Source: SAR202 cluster bacterium bin90
Lineage (GTDB): Bacteria; Chloroflexota; Dehalococcoidia; Lucifugimonadales; JADFKI01
Assembly (NCBI GenBank): GCA_002238855.1
Contig: MPND01000008.1
Coordinates: 1 to 64,000 of the forward strand
Direction: 5' to 3'
DNA length: 64,000 nucleotides
Shown: one piece after another, positions 42,927-52,117 of the stretch
Numbering within the stretch: the first letter of the stretch is position 1
Layout of the letters: each line of letters starts with the position of its first letter
Notes under the pieces: model-generated
The model's input: the letters and a program-made list of their open reading frames with translations, nothing else
Databases searched by the model: none
What the model was told of the DNA's origin: nothing
Program-made: the position numbers and the translations under genes

Positions 42927-43763
42927 CTACATATTCCACGCACCGGTGAGCGTGCCCACCGGCGCATCGCTGTCAACCTCTTCTTTCACCTCTGCCATAG
43001 ACAGGTCCACCCTGAACCTGTGTCCGATGCGTCGCTCCACCGCCACGTACTCATCCAGCAGCTTGGGGTTTTGCCGCCCGGCCAGCACGAGTGCAGCCTT
43101 GGGCGCATATATGCAAAGGATGCAGGAGAGCCGCGGCATGCCGAGGTCGTAAGCGTCGTGGTAACGCACTCCGCTCTCGGCGATGTCCGCCCACACCTCA
43201 TCATCGGTCCAGTCGTGTATCGGCAGCCAGTCCCAGACCTCACGGGTCTTCGTGCTGAAGTAACAGTTAGGGGTGAATGGCCGTTTCTTGCGTCGCGCCG
43301 GCGACTCGTGTGCACGAAGACCCATGCAGTTGAGGAGCCTGAACCTGTCGCCCTTGCGCCTCTCCCTGTCGAGTGCAGTGACTATCTTCGCTATCTGCCC
43401 GCGCTTGTGGTCCGAGGTGCAATACCTCGTCGCTGGGCCTGGGAACTTGCCGCGCCGCTCGATGTGATCGAGCAGGTCGCCCTGCGGTCGCGCAATTGCC
43501 CTGAACTCCAGCCCGTAGACCTGCGCCTGCTCGCGGGCAAGATCTCCCGTACCTTTCCACTCAACACGCCCGAGGTCGGCGTGAGCGACGACAAGGCGGT
43601 TGCGCGGATACCCTTCATCGTCGGCGACCTGCACAACCTGCCGAATCATGGTCTGGCTGTCCTTGCCTCCGGACGAGTTGAGCAGCACCACGTCCCAGTC
43701 CGCAAGTGTCGGGATTTCGGGTCTGAAGAAGTCCAGCGGCAGGGTAGCCTGAGAATCTCGCAT
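42927..43763 (-). CDS. PAPS-reductase-family PP-loop protein
   Basis: 278 residues. LLNSSGGKDSQTM near 28 is the PP-loop that binds ATP or PAPS, and later LLNCMGLRAHESPAR and the Cys pair in LSCILCIYAP fit the phage branch of the PAPS-reductase/DndC superfamily. Such proteins activate sulphur or adenylate a substrate. No dnd neighbours are present, so DNA phosphorothioation is not supported. Common in phage and plasmid genomes. Confidence 0.8.
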   Translation of the reverse strand: MRDSQATLPLDFFRPEIPTLADWDVVLLNSSGGKDSQTMIRQVVQVADDEGYPRNRLVVAHADLGRVEWKGTGDLAREQAQVYGLEFRAIARPQGDLLDHIERRGKFPGPATRYCTSDHKRGQIAKIVTALDRERRKGDRFRLLNCMGLRAHESPARRKKRPFTPNCYFSTKTREVWDWLPIHDWTDDEVWADIAESGVRYHDAYDLGMPRLSCILCIYAPKAALVLAGRQNPKLLDEYVAVERRIGHRFRVDLSMAEVKEEVDSDAPVGTLTGAWNM

Positions 43764-43792
43764 CCGAGACCTCTCTTTCCCTCTCTAATAGA

Positions 43793-43822
43793 AAAGCCCT
43801 GCCGAAAGCATTCCGGCAGGGC
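43793..43822 (-). terminator. Strong intrinsic terminator
   Basis: AGCCCTGCCG and CGGCAGGGCT pair perfectly (10 bp) on the minus strand around a 9-nt loop, followed by TTTTCTATT. It follows the 43877-44836 gene. Confidence 0.85.
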
Positions 43823-43876
43823 TGAAGTTTAGATATGCGGTTTTCGCGTCAGCAGATTGCGCCAGCAAACCTGGCG

Positions 43877-44836
43877 TCAGTCGATCTCGCCTTCCGCTCG
43901 CAAGATGTCCTCGTAGGACTCGTCGCGGTGAGCCTCCATCTCCTGGTCGTTGTACAGCGCCTCCGAGAAAGCGCCTCCGTATCTGATCACATGCTCGTCA
44001 GCAAGCATCGCTGCATCCACAAGACATTGAGTAGTCTCCTGCAACGCTAGGAACGTCTCTGGTTCGAGGCGGCTGTAATACTCGCCGTCCGTAAGGGCTA
44101 TGCCCTCGATGTCGTCCTCGTTGAAGCAGCACTCGTGCGCTCCTAGCTCGTGCGGCGGTCCGCCCTCGAGGAAACTCACCTCTTCGGAGACCGAGACGAT
44201 GAAGTCCGCGCTGAAATGCACACCCGAAAGGTCGAGTTCGTCGCGTCCGTTATAGAACGCCATGCCCGAATGCCACTCGAATGGCGTTCCGGTCAGTGCG
44301 GCAGCCAGGACCTCTGCATAACGGACGACTTCCCGCAGATGCGCCTCGTTGTAGGGAAGCTGTCTCTGGGGGTAGTAGTTGGACACGCCAACGACCGCGC
44401 CGTCGCGCACAAAAGCGCGATACTCAACCGGGTATCCGGCAACCTTCGCAGCGTCGATCCACGGGCGCTTCCAGATTGGCACGACCTCTCGCGGATACTC
44501 CTCGACGATGGTGTAAACACGCGGGTCGTCGATCATGAGAAAGCAGAAGTCGTCCGACCATTCAGGCTTTCCGTGCGCCAGCGCAGCCTTCACCTCGGTG
44601 CTTGAACAGCAGTCGTAGCGCATCATGTAGTTGTCGTCCGCAGCCTCACTTATCTGCGAGTATGCCGTCATCAGGCGCTCTCTCACTGCGCCCTCGTCAG
44701 TCCAGTTCAGGTAGTCCTCCCTGCGAATCACCGACACCTGCTCCGCAGGCACGAACGGCACTCCCGCAGCCTGGCAGACCTTCAGCCAGTCGCCGAGGGA
44801 GACGGGGCAGAATCGCTTAAGAGTCGTTGCGCACAT
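43877..44836 (-). CDS. Unknown protein, faintly ATP-grasp-like
   Basis: 319 residues from ATG 44836, which lies inside the stop region of the small basic gene upstream. GYPVEYRAFVRDGAVVGVSNYYPQ (near 140-165) resembles an ATP-grasp core strand pair, and HFSADFIVS a later metal-binding strand. The similarity is weak and I assign no reaction. The surface is very acidic. Confidence 0.5.
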   Translation of the reverse strand: MCATTLKRFCPVSLGDWLKVCQAAGVPFVPAEQVSVIRREDYLNWTDEGAVRERLMTAYSQISEAADDNYMMRYDCCSSTEVKAALAHGKPEWSDDFCFLMIDDPRVYTIVEEYPREVVPIWKRPWIDAAKVAGYPVEYRAFVRDGAVVGVSNYYPQRQLPYNEAHLREVVRYAEVLAAALTGTPFEWHSGMAFYNGRDELDLSGVHFSADFIVSVSEEVSFLEGGPPHELGAHECCFNEDDIEGIALTDGEYYSRLEPETFLALQETTQCLVDAAMLADEHVIRYGGAFSEALYNDQEMEAHRDESYEDILRAEGEID

Positions 44837-44951
44837 CCTCAGCCTCCCTCCTGTTGTCCGGCCTCTGTTCATTCTTCCGGTCAAAGCGCTTGCCTCGATT
44901 TTCAGCGAGCACCATTGCTTTTCTCAGCCGCTTAATTCTGAAACTTGCCAT
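44817..44951 (-). CDS. 44-residue basic protein
   Basis: The frame starts MASFRIKRLRKAMVLAENRGKR and is rich in Arg and Lys. AAGGAAAG lies just before the ATG, and the end overlaps the next gene's start, the usual sign of coupled translation. Possibly a nucleic-acid-binding peptide. Confidence 0.5.
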   Translation of the reverse strand: MASFRIKRLRKAMVLAENRGKRFDRKNEQRPDNRREAEDVRNDS

Positions 44952-45017
44952 TGTCTTTCCTTATAATCCTATCGGCGGACCCCCCGCCTGCTCCGGCACG
45001 CGGGGCTGTCTTTCGCG

Positions 45018-47303
45018 TCAGCGCGCGAAGTAGTCCAGCATCAGCTCCTTAGACGGCGGCTCAACGTCGTCACTGCAGAACGGTGAGTCGATGCAGCTCG
45101 GGCAGCCCTCGTCACAATCGCAGGATGCGACCATATCTACCATCCGCTGCACCAGCGCTTCGGGGTTGTTCCTGACGAAGTCCAGGATGCCGACGCCGCC
45201 CATCTCCTCCTCGAAGATGAAAGCGGCCGACGTCCCCAGCTGCGGATGCTCGTCAACGGCAATCGCTCCCAGATCGCGCCTGTCGCACATCGCCAGCATC
45301 GAGAGCGCGCCCGTGCCCACATGCGCTATAGCGTGAAGCGCACCGCCGTCATCAGGGTATCTGGGCCGCGGTTCACGTCCGGTGAACCACGCGGCCATCG
45401 TCTCGTACTCAAGCGCGGGCATATCGACCGGGAAGAACTTCCCCTTGTCCTCGGGCGTGTACAGGTCTCTCTCGTAGTAGCCCATCACCTGCGACCTTAT
45501 GAGAACGCGGCTTGTCCATATCTTACGCCGCCCGGCGTTCACGACGACAGGCTCCTCCAGTATCCTGATTGTCGTTGAAATCTCCGCCTGCGTGTAGATC
45601 CGCTGGTCCAGGTAGGAGAGGTATGCCTCCCGTGCGCCCTCGTCAAAGTTCACCACGCGGTATGTCTGTCCCTTGTGGGCATAGACGGCGCCCGGGTACA
45701 GCTCGCGCAGCGCATACAGTCGAGACGTCTCTTCGAGCTTTCGGCCGTTGTCCGCGTTTAGCAGGTCGAACCTGTCGTTGTCTGAAGCCCTGATGTTGAC
45801 GTTGAAAGCCGGACTGTCTATTCCCGGGGCAAGCCGCCTCACAGCGCCGTCCACGATCAGCCGACCCGCCTGGACAAGCCCACGAGTCGTGAAGCGCAGC
45901 GCACGCTCTCCGAATATGTCAAAATCTGCGCGACTGAGCGAAAGCTCCGCCGCGGCGCACTCCAGATGCGCTCCCAGTATGTTCTCGTTCTGGAGGTTCA
46001 CCTGCGCGGACTCGTGCGCCGCGCCGAAGAATGCCTGCGGAAAGCGCAGGTAGAAGGAGTCAACAGGGTTGTCGCGCAGGAGCATCAGCGAGAGGCTCTG
46101 CTTGCCGTTGCGACCGCTGCGTCCTGCCTGCTGCCAGCTCGACGCGATGGTCCCGGGATAGCCGGCGATCACCGTGGCCGACACCGATCCGATGTCGACG
46201 CCCAGCTCAAGAGCGTTCGTGCTCGCGACCGCAAGCAGGTTGCCCTCCCGGAGTCCTCGCTCAACGGCCCTTCGGTCGTCGGCAAGGTAGCCCGCGCGGT
46301 ACGGCCTGATCTTGTTCTTCAGCTCGGGTCGCCTGTAGCGTCCCGCCCTGCGTCCGTTCAGGTACTCCTCGGTGTACTGCACGATCCGCTCCACGCCGGC
46401 GCGGTTCTGCGCGAAGGCGAGCGTCTTGACGTTGCGGCGCATCAGGCTGGAGGTCACCATCGCAGCCTGCATGTTTATGCCGGTACTGCCCATCTTCTGC
46501 TCCGTGCTTGCCGCATCGAGCAGTATGAACGCCCTGCTTCCGGAGGGCGAGCCGTCGCTGTCGATAACATCAAACGGCAGTCCGACCAAACGCTCCGCGT
46601 GCTCTCTAGGGTTTGCAATTGTCGCGGAGCAGAGGATGAACTGAGGCGATGCGCCGTACTGGCGCAGGATGCGGCGAAGCCTCCGCATTATCATCGCCAC
46701 ATGCGTTCCGAAGACGCCCCGGTAGTAGTGAGCCTCATCTAGGACAACGTACTTCAGGTTGCTCAGGAAAGAGCGCCACGCACCGTGCTGCGGCAGCATC
46801 GACACCTGCATCATGTCAACATTGGTGATGATGATCCTGCTGCTTGCGCGTATGTGCTTCCTGTCTTCGCGCGGCGTGTCGCCGTCGTAGGTGTCGCAGC
46901 TGAGGTCAATGCCTCCGCCTTTCATCATCTCGTCCAGCCCCGAGAGCTGGTCGTGTCCGAGAGCCTTAGTCGGAAACAGGTACAGGGCGCGGGCGCGGCT
47001 GTCGTTGAGCAGCGTGTGCAGCACCGGCGCGTGAAAGCAGATTGACTTACCGGACGCCGTGCTGGTCGATACGACAACGTTGCTGCCCCTCATGGCCGCG
47101 TCTATGGCGTACGCCTGGTGACTGTAGGTGCGGAGCGCGCCCTTCGCCTTCATCGCAGCCTTCACATTCGGGTGAAGGTCGGCATCAGGCTGACGGTACT
47201 GGGCCTCACGAGCCTCAATGTGCTCGACGTGCCCCGCAAAATCGCCATTCGCCAGCGCCGCTTCGAGTTCCGACACGAGGCCGGACACTCCTGATTCGTT
47301 CAT
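45018..47303 (-). CDS. MrfA/YprA-like SF2 helicase with C-terminal zinc module
   Basis: 761 residues. STSTASGKSICFHAP (Walker A, near 80), ITNVDMM, YVVLDEAHYYRGVFG (near 190), LCSATIANP, LELGVDIGSV and QQAGRSGRNGK form a complete SF2 helicase. The C-terminus ends in CDCDEGCPSCIDSPFC, the MZB/DUF1998 cysteine cluster of MrfA, a 3'-5' helicase that excises DNA crosslink damage in Bacillus. Length matches MrfA. This copy is intact, unlike the larger relative at 11-15 kb. Confidence 0.88.
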   Translation of the reverse strand: MNESGVSGLVSELEAALANGDFAGHVEHIEAREAQYRQPDADLHPNVKAAMKAKGALRTYSHQAYAIDAAMRGSNVVVSTSTASGKSICFHAPVLHTLLNDSRARALYLFPTKALGHDQLSGLDEMMKGGGIDLSCDTYDGDTPREDRKHIRASSRIIITNVDMMQVSMLPQHGAWRSFLSNLKYVVLDEAHYYRGVFGTHVAMIMRRLRRILRQYGASPQFILCSATIANPREHAERLVGLPFDVIDSDGSPSGSRAFILLDAASTEQKMGSTGINMQAAMVTSSLMRRNVKTLAFAQNRAGVERIVQYTEEYLNGRRAGRYRRPELKNKIRPYRAGYLADDRRAVERGLREGNLLAVASTNALELGVDIGSVSATVIAGYPGTIASSWQQAGRSGRNGKQSLSLMLLRDNPVDSFYLRFPQAFFGAAHESAQVNLQNENILGAHLECAAAELSLSRADFDIFGERALRFTTRGLVQAGRLIVDGAVRRLAPGIDSPAFNVNIRASDNDRFDLLNADNGRKLEETSRLYALRELYPGAVYAHKGQTYRVVNFDEGAREAYLSYLDQRIYTQAEISTTIRILEEPVVVNAGRRKIWTSRVLIRSQVMGYYERDLYTPEDKGKFFPVDMPALEYETMAAWFTGREPRPRYPDDGGALHAIAHVGTGALSMLAMCDRRDLGAIAVDEHPQLGTSAAFIFEEEMGGVGILDFVRNNPEALVQRMVDMVASCDCDEGCPSCIDSPFCSDDVEPPSKELMLDYFAR

Positions 47304-47335
47304 AATTGGCCTCCAGTATTATTGTACGATTGTTC

Positions 47336-47359
47336 GCCTCCCAGCGCATTGGGAGGCGT
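47336..47359 (-). terminator. Terminator downstream of the zinc protein
   Basis: CGCCTCCCA and TGGGAGGCG pair perfectly around 6 nt, followed by AACAATCG on the minus strand. Confidence 0.65.
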
Positions 47360-47388
47360 GATGTGTTGGTCGCCGCGAGTCTGTCCCA

Positions 47389-47766
47389 TCAGAACATCCT
47401 TGCCTGACCCAGGGCGCCGTTGCGGTCGGGGACCTTCCGATCCCTACAGTCGTCGCAGCGTTCGGGAAAGAGTGGCATCGTGGGTCCGCCCCAGCTGCTG
47501 TTGAGCTTTCGTGATCTGCCACAGAAGGCGCAGCGGCCGGTTCGGTCGCTGATTCCTATGCCCTCGCACTCTCTCGTATCGCAGACGGCCATGCCGTTTG
47601 CGCGCTCGCGCTTGCCGCAGCGAATGCAGATGTTCGCCCTATACCACGCCTCAAGCACTGCCACCTGCTGGTAGAACCAGTGCCAGTCGATGCTACCGTC
47701 AGGCGTTATGCGAGGCTCGCTGTCGAGTGCCTCCGGAGGAGGCAGGCTGATCGGCTTAACCATCAA
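47389..47766 (-). CDS. Zinc-ribbon protein with SIDWHWF motif
   Basis: 125 residues. GSIDWHWFYQQVAVLEAWYRANICIRCGKRE is followed by CDTREC, CAFCGRS and CDDCRD, enough cysteines for two zincs. The DWHWF segment recurs in the 54.4-kb protein. Function unknown. Confidence 0.6.
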   Translation of the reverse strand: MMVKPISLPPPEALDSEPRITPDGSIDWHWFYQQVAVLEAWYRANICIRCGKRERANGMAVCDTRECEGIGISDRTGRCAFCGRSRKLNSSWGGPTMPLFPERCDDCRDRKVPDRNGALGQARMF

Positions 47767-47775
47767 GCACGCTCC

Positions 47776-48336
47776 TTACAGGTTGCGCGCCCAGCGCACG
47801 TACCAGGAGCCGTCTTCCGCGCAGAAAACCAGGAACCGGTAGGAGTGGGGCTGGATGCTCTGCACGGCCATTATCAGCCTGTCCTGTCTCGCTCCCTTGA
47901 TCCGCGCCTCATACTCATCGGCGACCGAAAGTGCTTCAGTGTCCTCCAGACCCCGGTCTTCGATCTCACGGCGCACCTGGGACGGTGTGAGCGGCACCCC
48001 GTAGCTTGCGCCGTCCTCGGGGCTTGTCCAGACCGCAGAGCAGGTCATGCAGCGCCAGACGCCGTCGAAGCGCCCGCGCAGTTGGCAGTCTCTCGAGCAG
48101 TCGAGCGCAGATGCGCGAAAGTCCCAGATCGCCTTGTAGAGAGCGTCCTTCTCGGCGCCGGTCGGGTTGCGAAACGATGCGCCACCGTCGTCGGACACCG
48201 ACCATGTGTACTCGATGGCGACGTCCCTCGCGCCTCCGAGAAGCGGCGCCACCATGTTCACGCGCTCCTTTGCGAACTCGGCAATGTCGGTGTATGTCTG
48301 CTCGTCGTTGTAGTTTCGGTAGAGTAGTTGGTTCAT
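47776..48336 (-). CDS. Unknown phage-type protein with a CxxC site
   Basis: 186 residues. N-terminal helix-rich region (DIAEFAKERVNMVAPLLGG), then CQLRGRFDGVWRCMTCS, a possible zinc site, and a C-terminal strand region. Starts 9 bp upstream of the zinc-ribbon gene, so they share a transcript. No family recognised. Confidence 0.5.
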   Translation of the reverse strand: MNQLLYRNYNDEQTYTDIAEFAKERVNMVAPLLGGARDVAIEYTWSVSDDGGASFRNPTGAEKDALYKAIWDFRASALDCSRDCQLRGRFDGVWRCMTCSAVWTSPEDGASYGVPLTPSQVRREIEDRGLEDTEALSVADEYEARIKGARQDRLIMAVQSIQPHSYRFLVFCAEDGSWYVRWARNL

Positions 48337-48360
48337 GCCGTTCCTTTCATGACAAAAGCA

Positions 48361-48390
48361 AGAGGCGGACGCCTGATGGCATCCGCCTCT
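48361..48390 (-). terminator. Terminator
   Basis: AGAGGCGGA and TCCGCCTCT pair perfectly on the minus strand around 12 nt, followed by TGCTTTTGTC. Confidence 0.75.
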
Positions 48391-48423
48391 GTGTTATGTC
48401 GGGCTTTATATGAACCGCCCGGG

Positions 48424-48633
48424 CTAGGCCTTGTTGTCTCCGAACGATTCCGAGTCGTCGATTGGCCTGAAGCGCTTGAGATGGTGTGCCTGCCGGCGCG
48501 CCTCCCTGTCCGCATTGATGGCTGCCTGCCTCTGCTCGGTCCTCTCGTGGAGCTCCCCGAGCAGGTAGTCGAGCCACTTGCCCCGGCGGAAGACAGTGGA
48601 TCGGTCTATCGAGTGGTAAGCCGCGCTGTACAC
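48424..48633 (-). CDS. 69-residue charged protein
   Basis: GTG start directly after the previous stop (TAG GTG). Helical and charged (WLDYLLGELHERTEQRQAAINADREARRQ), no cysteines. Adjacent genes share one transcript. Unknown. Confidence 0.45.
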   Translation of the reverse strand: MYSAAYHSIDRSTVFRRGKWLDYLLGELHERTEQRQAAINADREARRQAHHLKRFRPIDDSESFGDNKA

Positions 48634-48837
48634 CTATCTCCACCCGTCCTCCACCTTCACCCGAATGTCCACGTTGGGCACGTAGGTGTCGAGGCTGATG
48701 TGGATGCGGTCGTCCTTGTATTGGTCGAAGCCGCCGTGCTTTTTGCTCGTATGGCTGGTCCGCAGCACCCTGGCGACGTGTCCTGTGACCTGCGCCACTT
48801 GCCCGGGAGTGATTTCTTCTTCGTACTTGTCGTTCAT
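48634..48837 (-). CDS. 67-residue unknown protein
   Basis: MNDKYEEEITPGQVAQVTGHVARVL then beta-rich C-terminus (IHISLDTYVPNVDIRVKV). It overlaps the SLOG-protein gene by 4 bp (ATGA) and abuts the next gene, so these genes are translationally coupled. No family recognised. Confidence 0.5.
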   Translation of the reverse strand: MNDKYEEEITPGQVAQVTGHVARVLRTSHTSKKHGGFDQYKDDRIHISLDTYVPNVDIRVKVEDGWR

Positions 48838-49271
48838 GGCATTTCCTTGCGCTTCATCCTGTAAACAGTGACTCCTGCGCCGGATGCCACCTTCACCATG
48901 TCGGCTGTACCCGGTCCTCCCTCGAACGCGACCACCGCGTCGGGCCTGTGTTCGAGCATCTGCCTGTTTCTGATGATGCCGGCGCGTTTAGGATGCGCGC
49001 GCCAGTCCGCAGGACAAGCTATCTGGGCCACGCCGATCTCTCTTGCTGCCCGAGCAGCCAGGGTGTCCGCACCCCGGGCCGCTCCATGTACCACAGTCTT
49101 GAGGTTGAGCGCCCTCAGCACGGCGAGCGCCAGCGGGTAGTCGCTGAACTCGCGCCCGCCGCATACGAGGACATTGAGCGGCCGGGCGGCGGAAGGGGGC
49201 GCGACCGTTCCATTTCTGAGAAAGGTTGCGCCGCCTTCCGGATCCACGCTCACCTCGATGTCTATGATCAT
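48834..49271 (-). CDS. DUF2493/YspA-like SLOG protein
   Basis: 145 residues. LNVLVCGGREFSDYPLALAVL, VVHGAARGADTLAARAA, ADWRAHPKRAGIIRNRQML and VVAFEGGPGTADMV are the full set of SLOG (cpYpsA-related) nucleotide-ligand motifs of DUF2493. The family is frequent in phages and is proposed to bind nucleotide-derived ligands. It overlaps both neighbours by 4 bp. Confidence 0.88.
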   Translation of the reverse strand: MIIDIEVSVDPEGGATFLRNGTVAPPSAARPLNVLVCGGREFSDYPLALAVLRALNLKTVVHGAARGADTLAARAAREIGVAQIACPADWRAHPKRAGIIRNRQMLEHRPDAVVAFEGGPGTADMVKVASGAGVTVYRMKRKEMP

Positions 49272-50731
49272 CCCTTGCTCCGCTGCGCGAACTCGAGGGC
49301 GATCATAGCGCCGACGTCGGCGCAGGCATTGCCCCAGCCGTAGCCATGAGCCATGTCCCCGAGGCTTGCGGCATGGCCGAGCTCGTGTATCACAAGACCC
49401 AGCTGCTCGCGGTCCCGCGCCGTGAAGAACTCATCATCCAGCCGCGCCAGGTTGAATCGCATCGTCGGGTGCGCCGAGCTTCGCGTGCAGTCGGCCAGGT
49501 GGAACGAGCGCGTGTTGTGAATGAACTGCACGTTCACCAGCACCCCGATGATGCGGCCCATCTCCTTGACCCATTTCTCGAAGGCCAGCTTGTCCGGATC
49601 GTCGGATACGTCCACGATCTTGAAGTATGGGTCCTCCTCGCCTCCGAGGTTGCTGCCGAAGCGTGCGCTCGCCGATTCCAGCCCGCCGCGTTGCTGCAGG
49701 TGCGTCCGCTCCTCCTTGCTCATCGTGCGTGGATGGACGATGTGAAAGCCCTGGTCTATTGCCTCAAGGTTGGAGTTCCGGTTGGAAGACCACAGCACGG
49801 CCTTGTCGCCGAGCCGGTTCTTCACCGTGGCGCGCGCGGCGTCCTCGCTGATCCGGTTGTCCTCGACGGCAGTACGCACCCACGTCTCGCTGAACTCGTC
49901 GCGTTCCATCTCGGAGTGCATCGCGTTCAGAACCTCGGCGTATATGTCCTGCAGGTAGCTCTCGCTCACCGTGTCGCGGTTCGGGTTCTGCGGTATCTTC
50001 TGCATCACGTTCACGTCGAAGCAGGAATCTATGACCTGGATGGGCATGCCCTGGTCGAATATCCGTCCCTTGCCGTCAAGTCCGACGGGGCGTAAGATCT
50101 CGATCTTCGTCTTGCGCCTCGTGCGGCGCATGGCCTGTCCCGGGCCTTCCTGGATGACAGTCTCAAGAGTTGCCTCGTGAACCTTGATAGGCTCGGGGTG
50201 GCTGACCTCGCGCCCGTTGATCAGAAAGCGGCAGTGACGCGGAGGACGCACGAACCTGAGCTTCTGCCTCAACTTCTCCGCCTCAAGCGAAGTCCAGGGC
50301 ATCACCATCGTGACCTCCGTGCCGCTCGTGCGCGTGTTGCACCTCACGATGCGTCCGCCGTCTGCCGGAAAGTCTATGGTGTAGCCCACCGTCACAACCT
50401 TCGCCTCGGTTGCGGCCGAGATCGCCTGCTGCGATCCCATATTGAACATGCCGCGCTTTTCGGGCATGCCGCGCTTCGGGTTCGGCCCGTTGACCTGCCA
50501 GGCATCTCTCGGCTCGGCAAAGCCGGCACCGTCGTCCCTGACGACTATGCGCGCCCCGCTCTCAACGTAGTGATAGACGCTGACGGAGCATACCGTCGCG
50601 CTGTCCTCGTCGAATACGTTCTGGATGAGCTCGTATACCAGCCGCTCGAAGCGGTCTTTGTTCAGTTCTCCCATGCCCTCCGCGCTGATGGCGAATCGGT
50701 CGGGAAAGAATCCGGTCTCTATTTCGTTCAT
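49268..50731 (-). CDS. GHKL-ATPase protein with C-terminal HExxH metallopeptidase-like domain
   Basis: 487 residues from ATG 50731 (MNEIETGFF). An upstream ATG at 50788 is less natural. RLVYELIQNVFDED (N box) and VRDDGAGFAEP (G1 box), then MFNMGSQQAISAA, make a Hsp90/MutL/histidine-kinase-type ATP fold. The C-terminal 70 residues carry LVIHELGHAASLGDMAHGYGWGNACADVG, a zinc protease motif. ATPase and protease in one chain is unusual. Protein remodelling or a defence role are possible, but there is no direct evidence. Confidence 0.7.
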   Translation of the reverse strand: MNEIETGFFPDRFAISAEGMGELNKDRFERLVYELIQNVFDEDSATVCSVSVYHYVESGARIVVRDDGAGFAEPRDAWQVNGPNPKRGMPEKRGMFNMGSQQAISAATEAKVVTVGYTIDFPADGGRIVRCNTRTSGTEVTMVMPWTSLEAEKLRQKLRFVRPPRHCRFLINGREVSHPEPIKVHEATLETVIQEGPGQAMRRTRRKTKIEILRPVGLDGKGRIFDQGMPIQVIDSCFDVNVMQKIPQNPNRDTVSESYLQDIYAEVLNAMHSEMERDEFSETWVRTAVEDNRISEDAARATVKNRLGDKAVLWSSNRNSNLEAIDQGFHIVHPRTMSKEERTHLQQRGGLESASARFGSNLGGEEDPYFKIVDVSDDPDKLAFEKWVKEMGRIIGVLVNVQFIHNTRSFHLADCTRSSAHPTMRFNLARLDDEFFTARDREQLGLVIHELGHAASLGDMAHGYGWGNACADVGAMIALEFAQRSKG

Positions 50732-50824
50732 TGGATACACCTCGATAGGATGCAGCCCCAGATGCCCCGCAGCGCAGCGAGACATCATCTTCTCAGCCCT
50801 GTCGGCGTCAGCCTGCTGGCATTG

Positions 50825-51484
50825 TCAACCTGCCGGCATCAGATAGAGAACGCCGCCGTAGTCGTCGGTAACCACCCACTTGCGGTGTTCCGACTGGCTG
50901 AGAAGCTCTTCGGATTCGGCCATCAGCGTCACTGTGAGCGGGTGAACGGGGCGTCCGTCGAGGGCTTCGCTACCTGCCATCTGCAGGCGATCGTACCGGT
51001 ACTCGAGCTCTGCGCCGATGGGAATTGTTCCCCTGCCGTCGAGCGTGTATATGGTGATCGCATCGTCCTTCAGTGTCTTTGACTGATGCTGCAAGTGCTT
51101 GTCGTGAGTTTCAAGGTAGTACACCATATCCAGCGGCGACAGCCCGAACAAGAACTTCACATACTGGCGCTCCTTGCCATAGAACCTGGCATCGAAGTAG
51201 AAGAAGTGCTTTCTCGCACCCAGCTCGCGCCACCTGACGCGCTGCACCTTGTCAACCCAGTCCATTCCAAGACGCTGCACATCCGACCCAATCGCCCGCA
51301 GTTTATCAAGCGTGAAGTCCTCGCCTACCGGCTGGTAGAGCTCAATATCCAGATGCGTCGCCTCAACTGTGATGTCGGAATCCGCTCCGACTTGCCCGTC
51401 GATTCGCTCGCGCAATGCCTTGAGGCACTGATTTATAGCCTGTTCCGCATAATTGGTTCCCAATATCTCTTCCTCGCTGTTCAT
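50825..51484 (-). CDS. Unknown phage-type protein
   Basis: 219 residues starting MNSEEEILG. Mixed alpha/beta with FFYFDARFYGKERQYVKFLFGLSPLDMVYYLETHDKHL in the middle. No motif recognised. Its downstream neighbour is the GHKL-HExxH gene (93 bp gap). Confidence 0.5.
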   Translation of the reverse strand: MNSEEEILGTNYAEQAINQCLKALRERIDGQVGADSDITVEATHLDIELYQPVGEDFTLDKLRAIGSDVQRLGMDWVDKVQRVRWRELGARKHFFYFDARFYGKERQYVKFLFGLSPLDMVYYLETHDKHLQHQSKTLKDDAITIYTLDGRGTIPIGAELEYRYDRLQMAGSEALDGRPVHPLTVTLMAESEELLSQSEHRKWVVTDDYGGVLYLMPAG

Positions 51485-51586
51485 AATGCCGTAGCGCGCC
51501 CGGCGCCATCGTCAGGCGCGGCATTGTCGTGGTCGGAGCTTGCGAACCACCCCGACCTCATCAGTCATTGCCGACCGCTCAAAGCT

Positions 51587-51898
51587 CTACTTCAGCTTCG
51601 CGGGGTCAAACGGCGGCGGGGTCCATTCGGGCATGCGCTCCGCCTGAATCTTGCCGTCCTTGAAGTACGAAACCCACTTGTCGCCGTTTTCCTGTCCCTC
51701 TCCGCTCAGGGTGAGCACCGCCTGGGGATGCCGGAGCGAGACCCTGAGCATGTCGTCCGTGACGTCATACCACTTCACCTCGGTTCCGCCTGACAGCACG
51801 TCCTTCCAAGAATCGACATCTTCATCCTTCGTGACTTCGGCAACGCTCTGCGCCACTTGCTCCAGCGAGTCGTCCGACTCTTCGATTATCAGGTTCAC
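51587..51898 (-). CDS. 103-residue acidic protein of unknown function
   Basis: Starts MNLIIEESDDSLEQVAQSVAEV. Predicted alpha then beta, with a proline-rich end (PEWTPPPFDPAKLK). A palindromic terminator-like hairpin lies 50-80 bp before its start. Confidence 0.45.
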   Translation of the reverse strand: MNLIIEESDDSLEQVAQSVAEVTKDEDVDSWKDVLSGGTEVKWYDVTDDMLRVSLRHPQAVLTLSGEGQENGDKWVSYFKDGKIQAERMPEWTPPPFDPAKLK

Positions 51899-51946
51899 GT
51901 ATGTGTAGTAGCCTATCGGTGTTTCCTCTTATTCGTTATCAAAGGG

Positions 51947-51980
51947 GTTGCGCCGCATCGCAGCGTTGCGGTGCGGCATT
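51947..51980. terminator. Palindromic hairpin, sister of 56926-56959
   Basis: GCCGCATCGCA and TGCGGTGCGGC pair around GCGT, followed by ATTTCT on the plus strand. The copy at 56.9 kb has the same stem with paired changes, so structure, not sequence, is conserved. Confidence 0.6.
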
Positions 51981-52117
51981 TCTCGCGCTCATATCAACCG
52001 CATGTGGCCGACACCCTCATCTTCGGGCGGCACATCTTCGTCACGGCAATCGAGGCAGTACTCCACGGCTGCCGCGTAGTCGGGCGAGAAGAGCACCCAC
52101 GAACCATCGGTTACGGG

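Noticed and set aside
42927-43763. DNA phosphorothioation (Dnd/Ssp) system
   Set aside because: Only a PP-loop protein is present; no DndA, B, D, E or Ssp partners are nearby.
45966-46742. 258-codon plus-strand frame opposite the MrfA-like helicase
   Set aside because: Antisense shadow of a strongly supported helicase.
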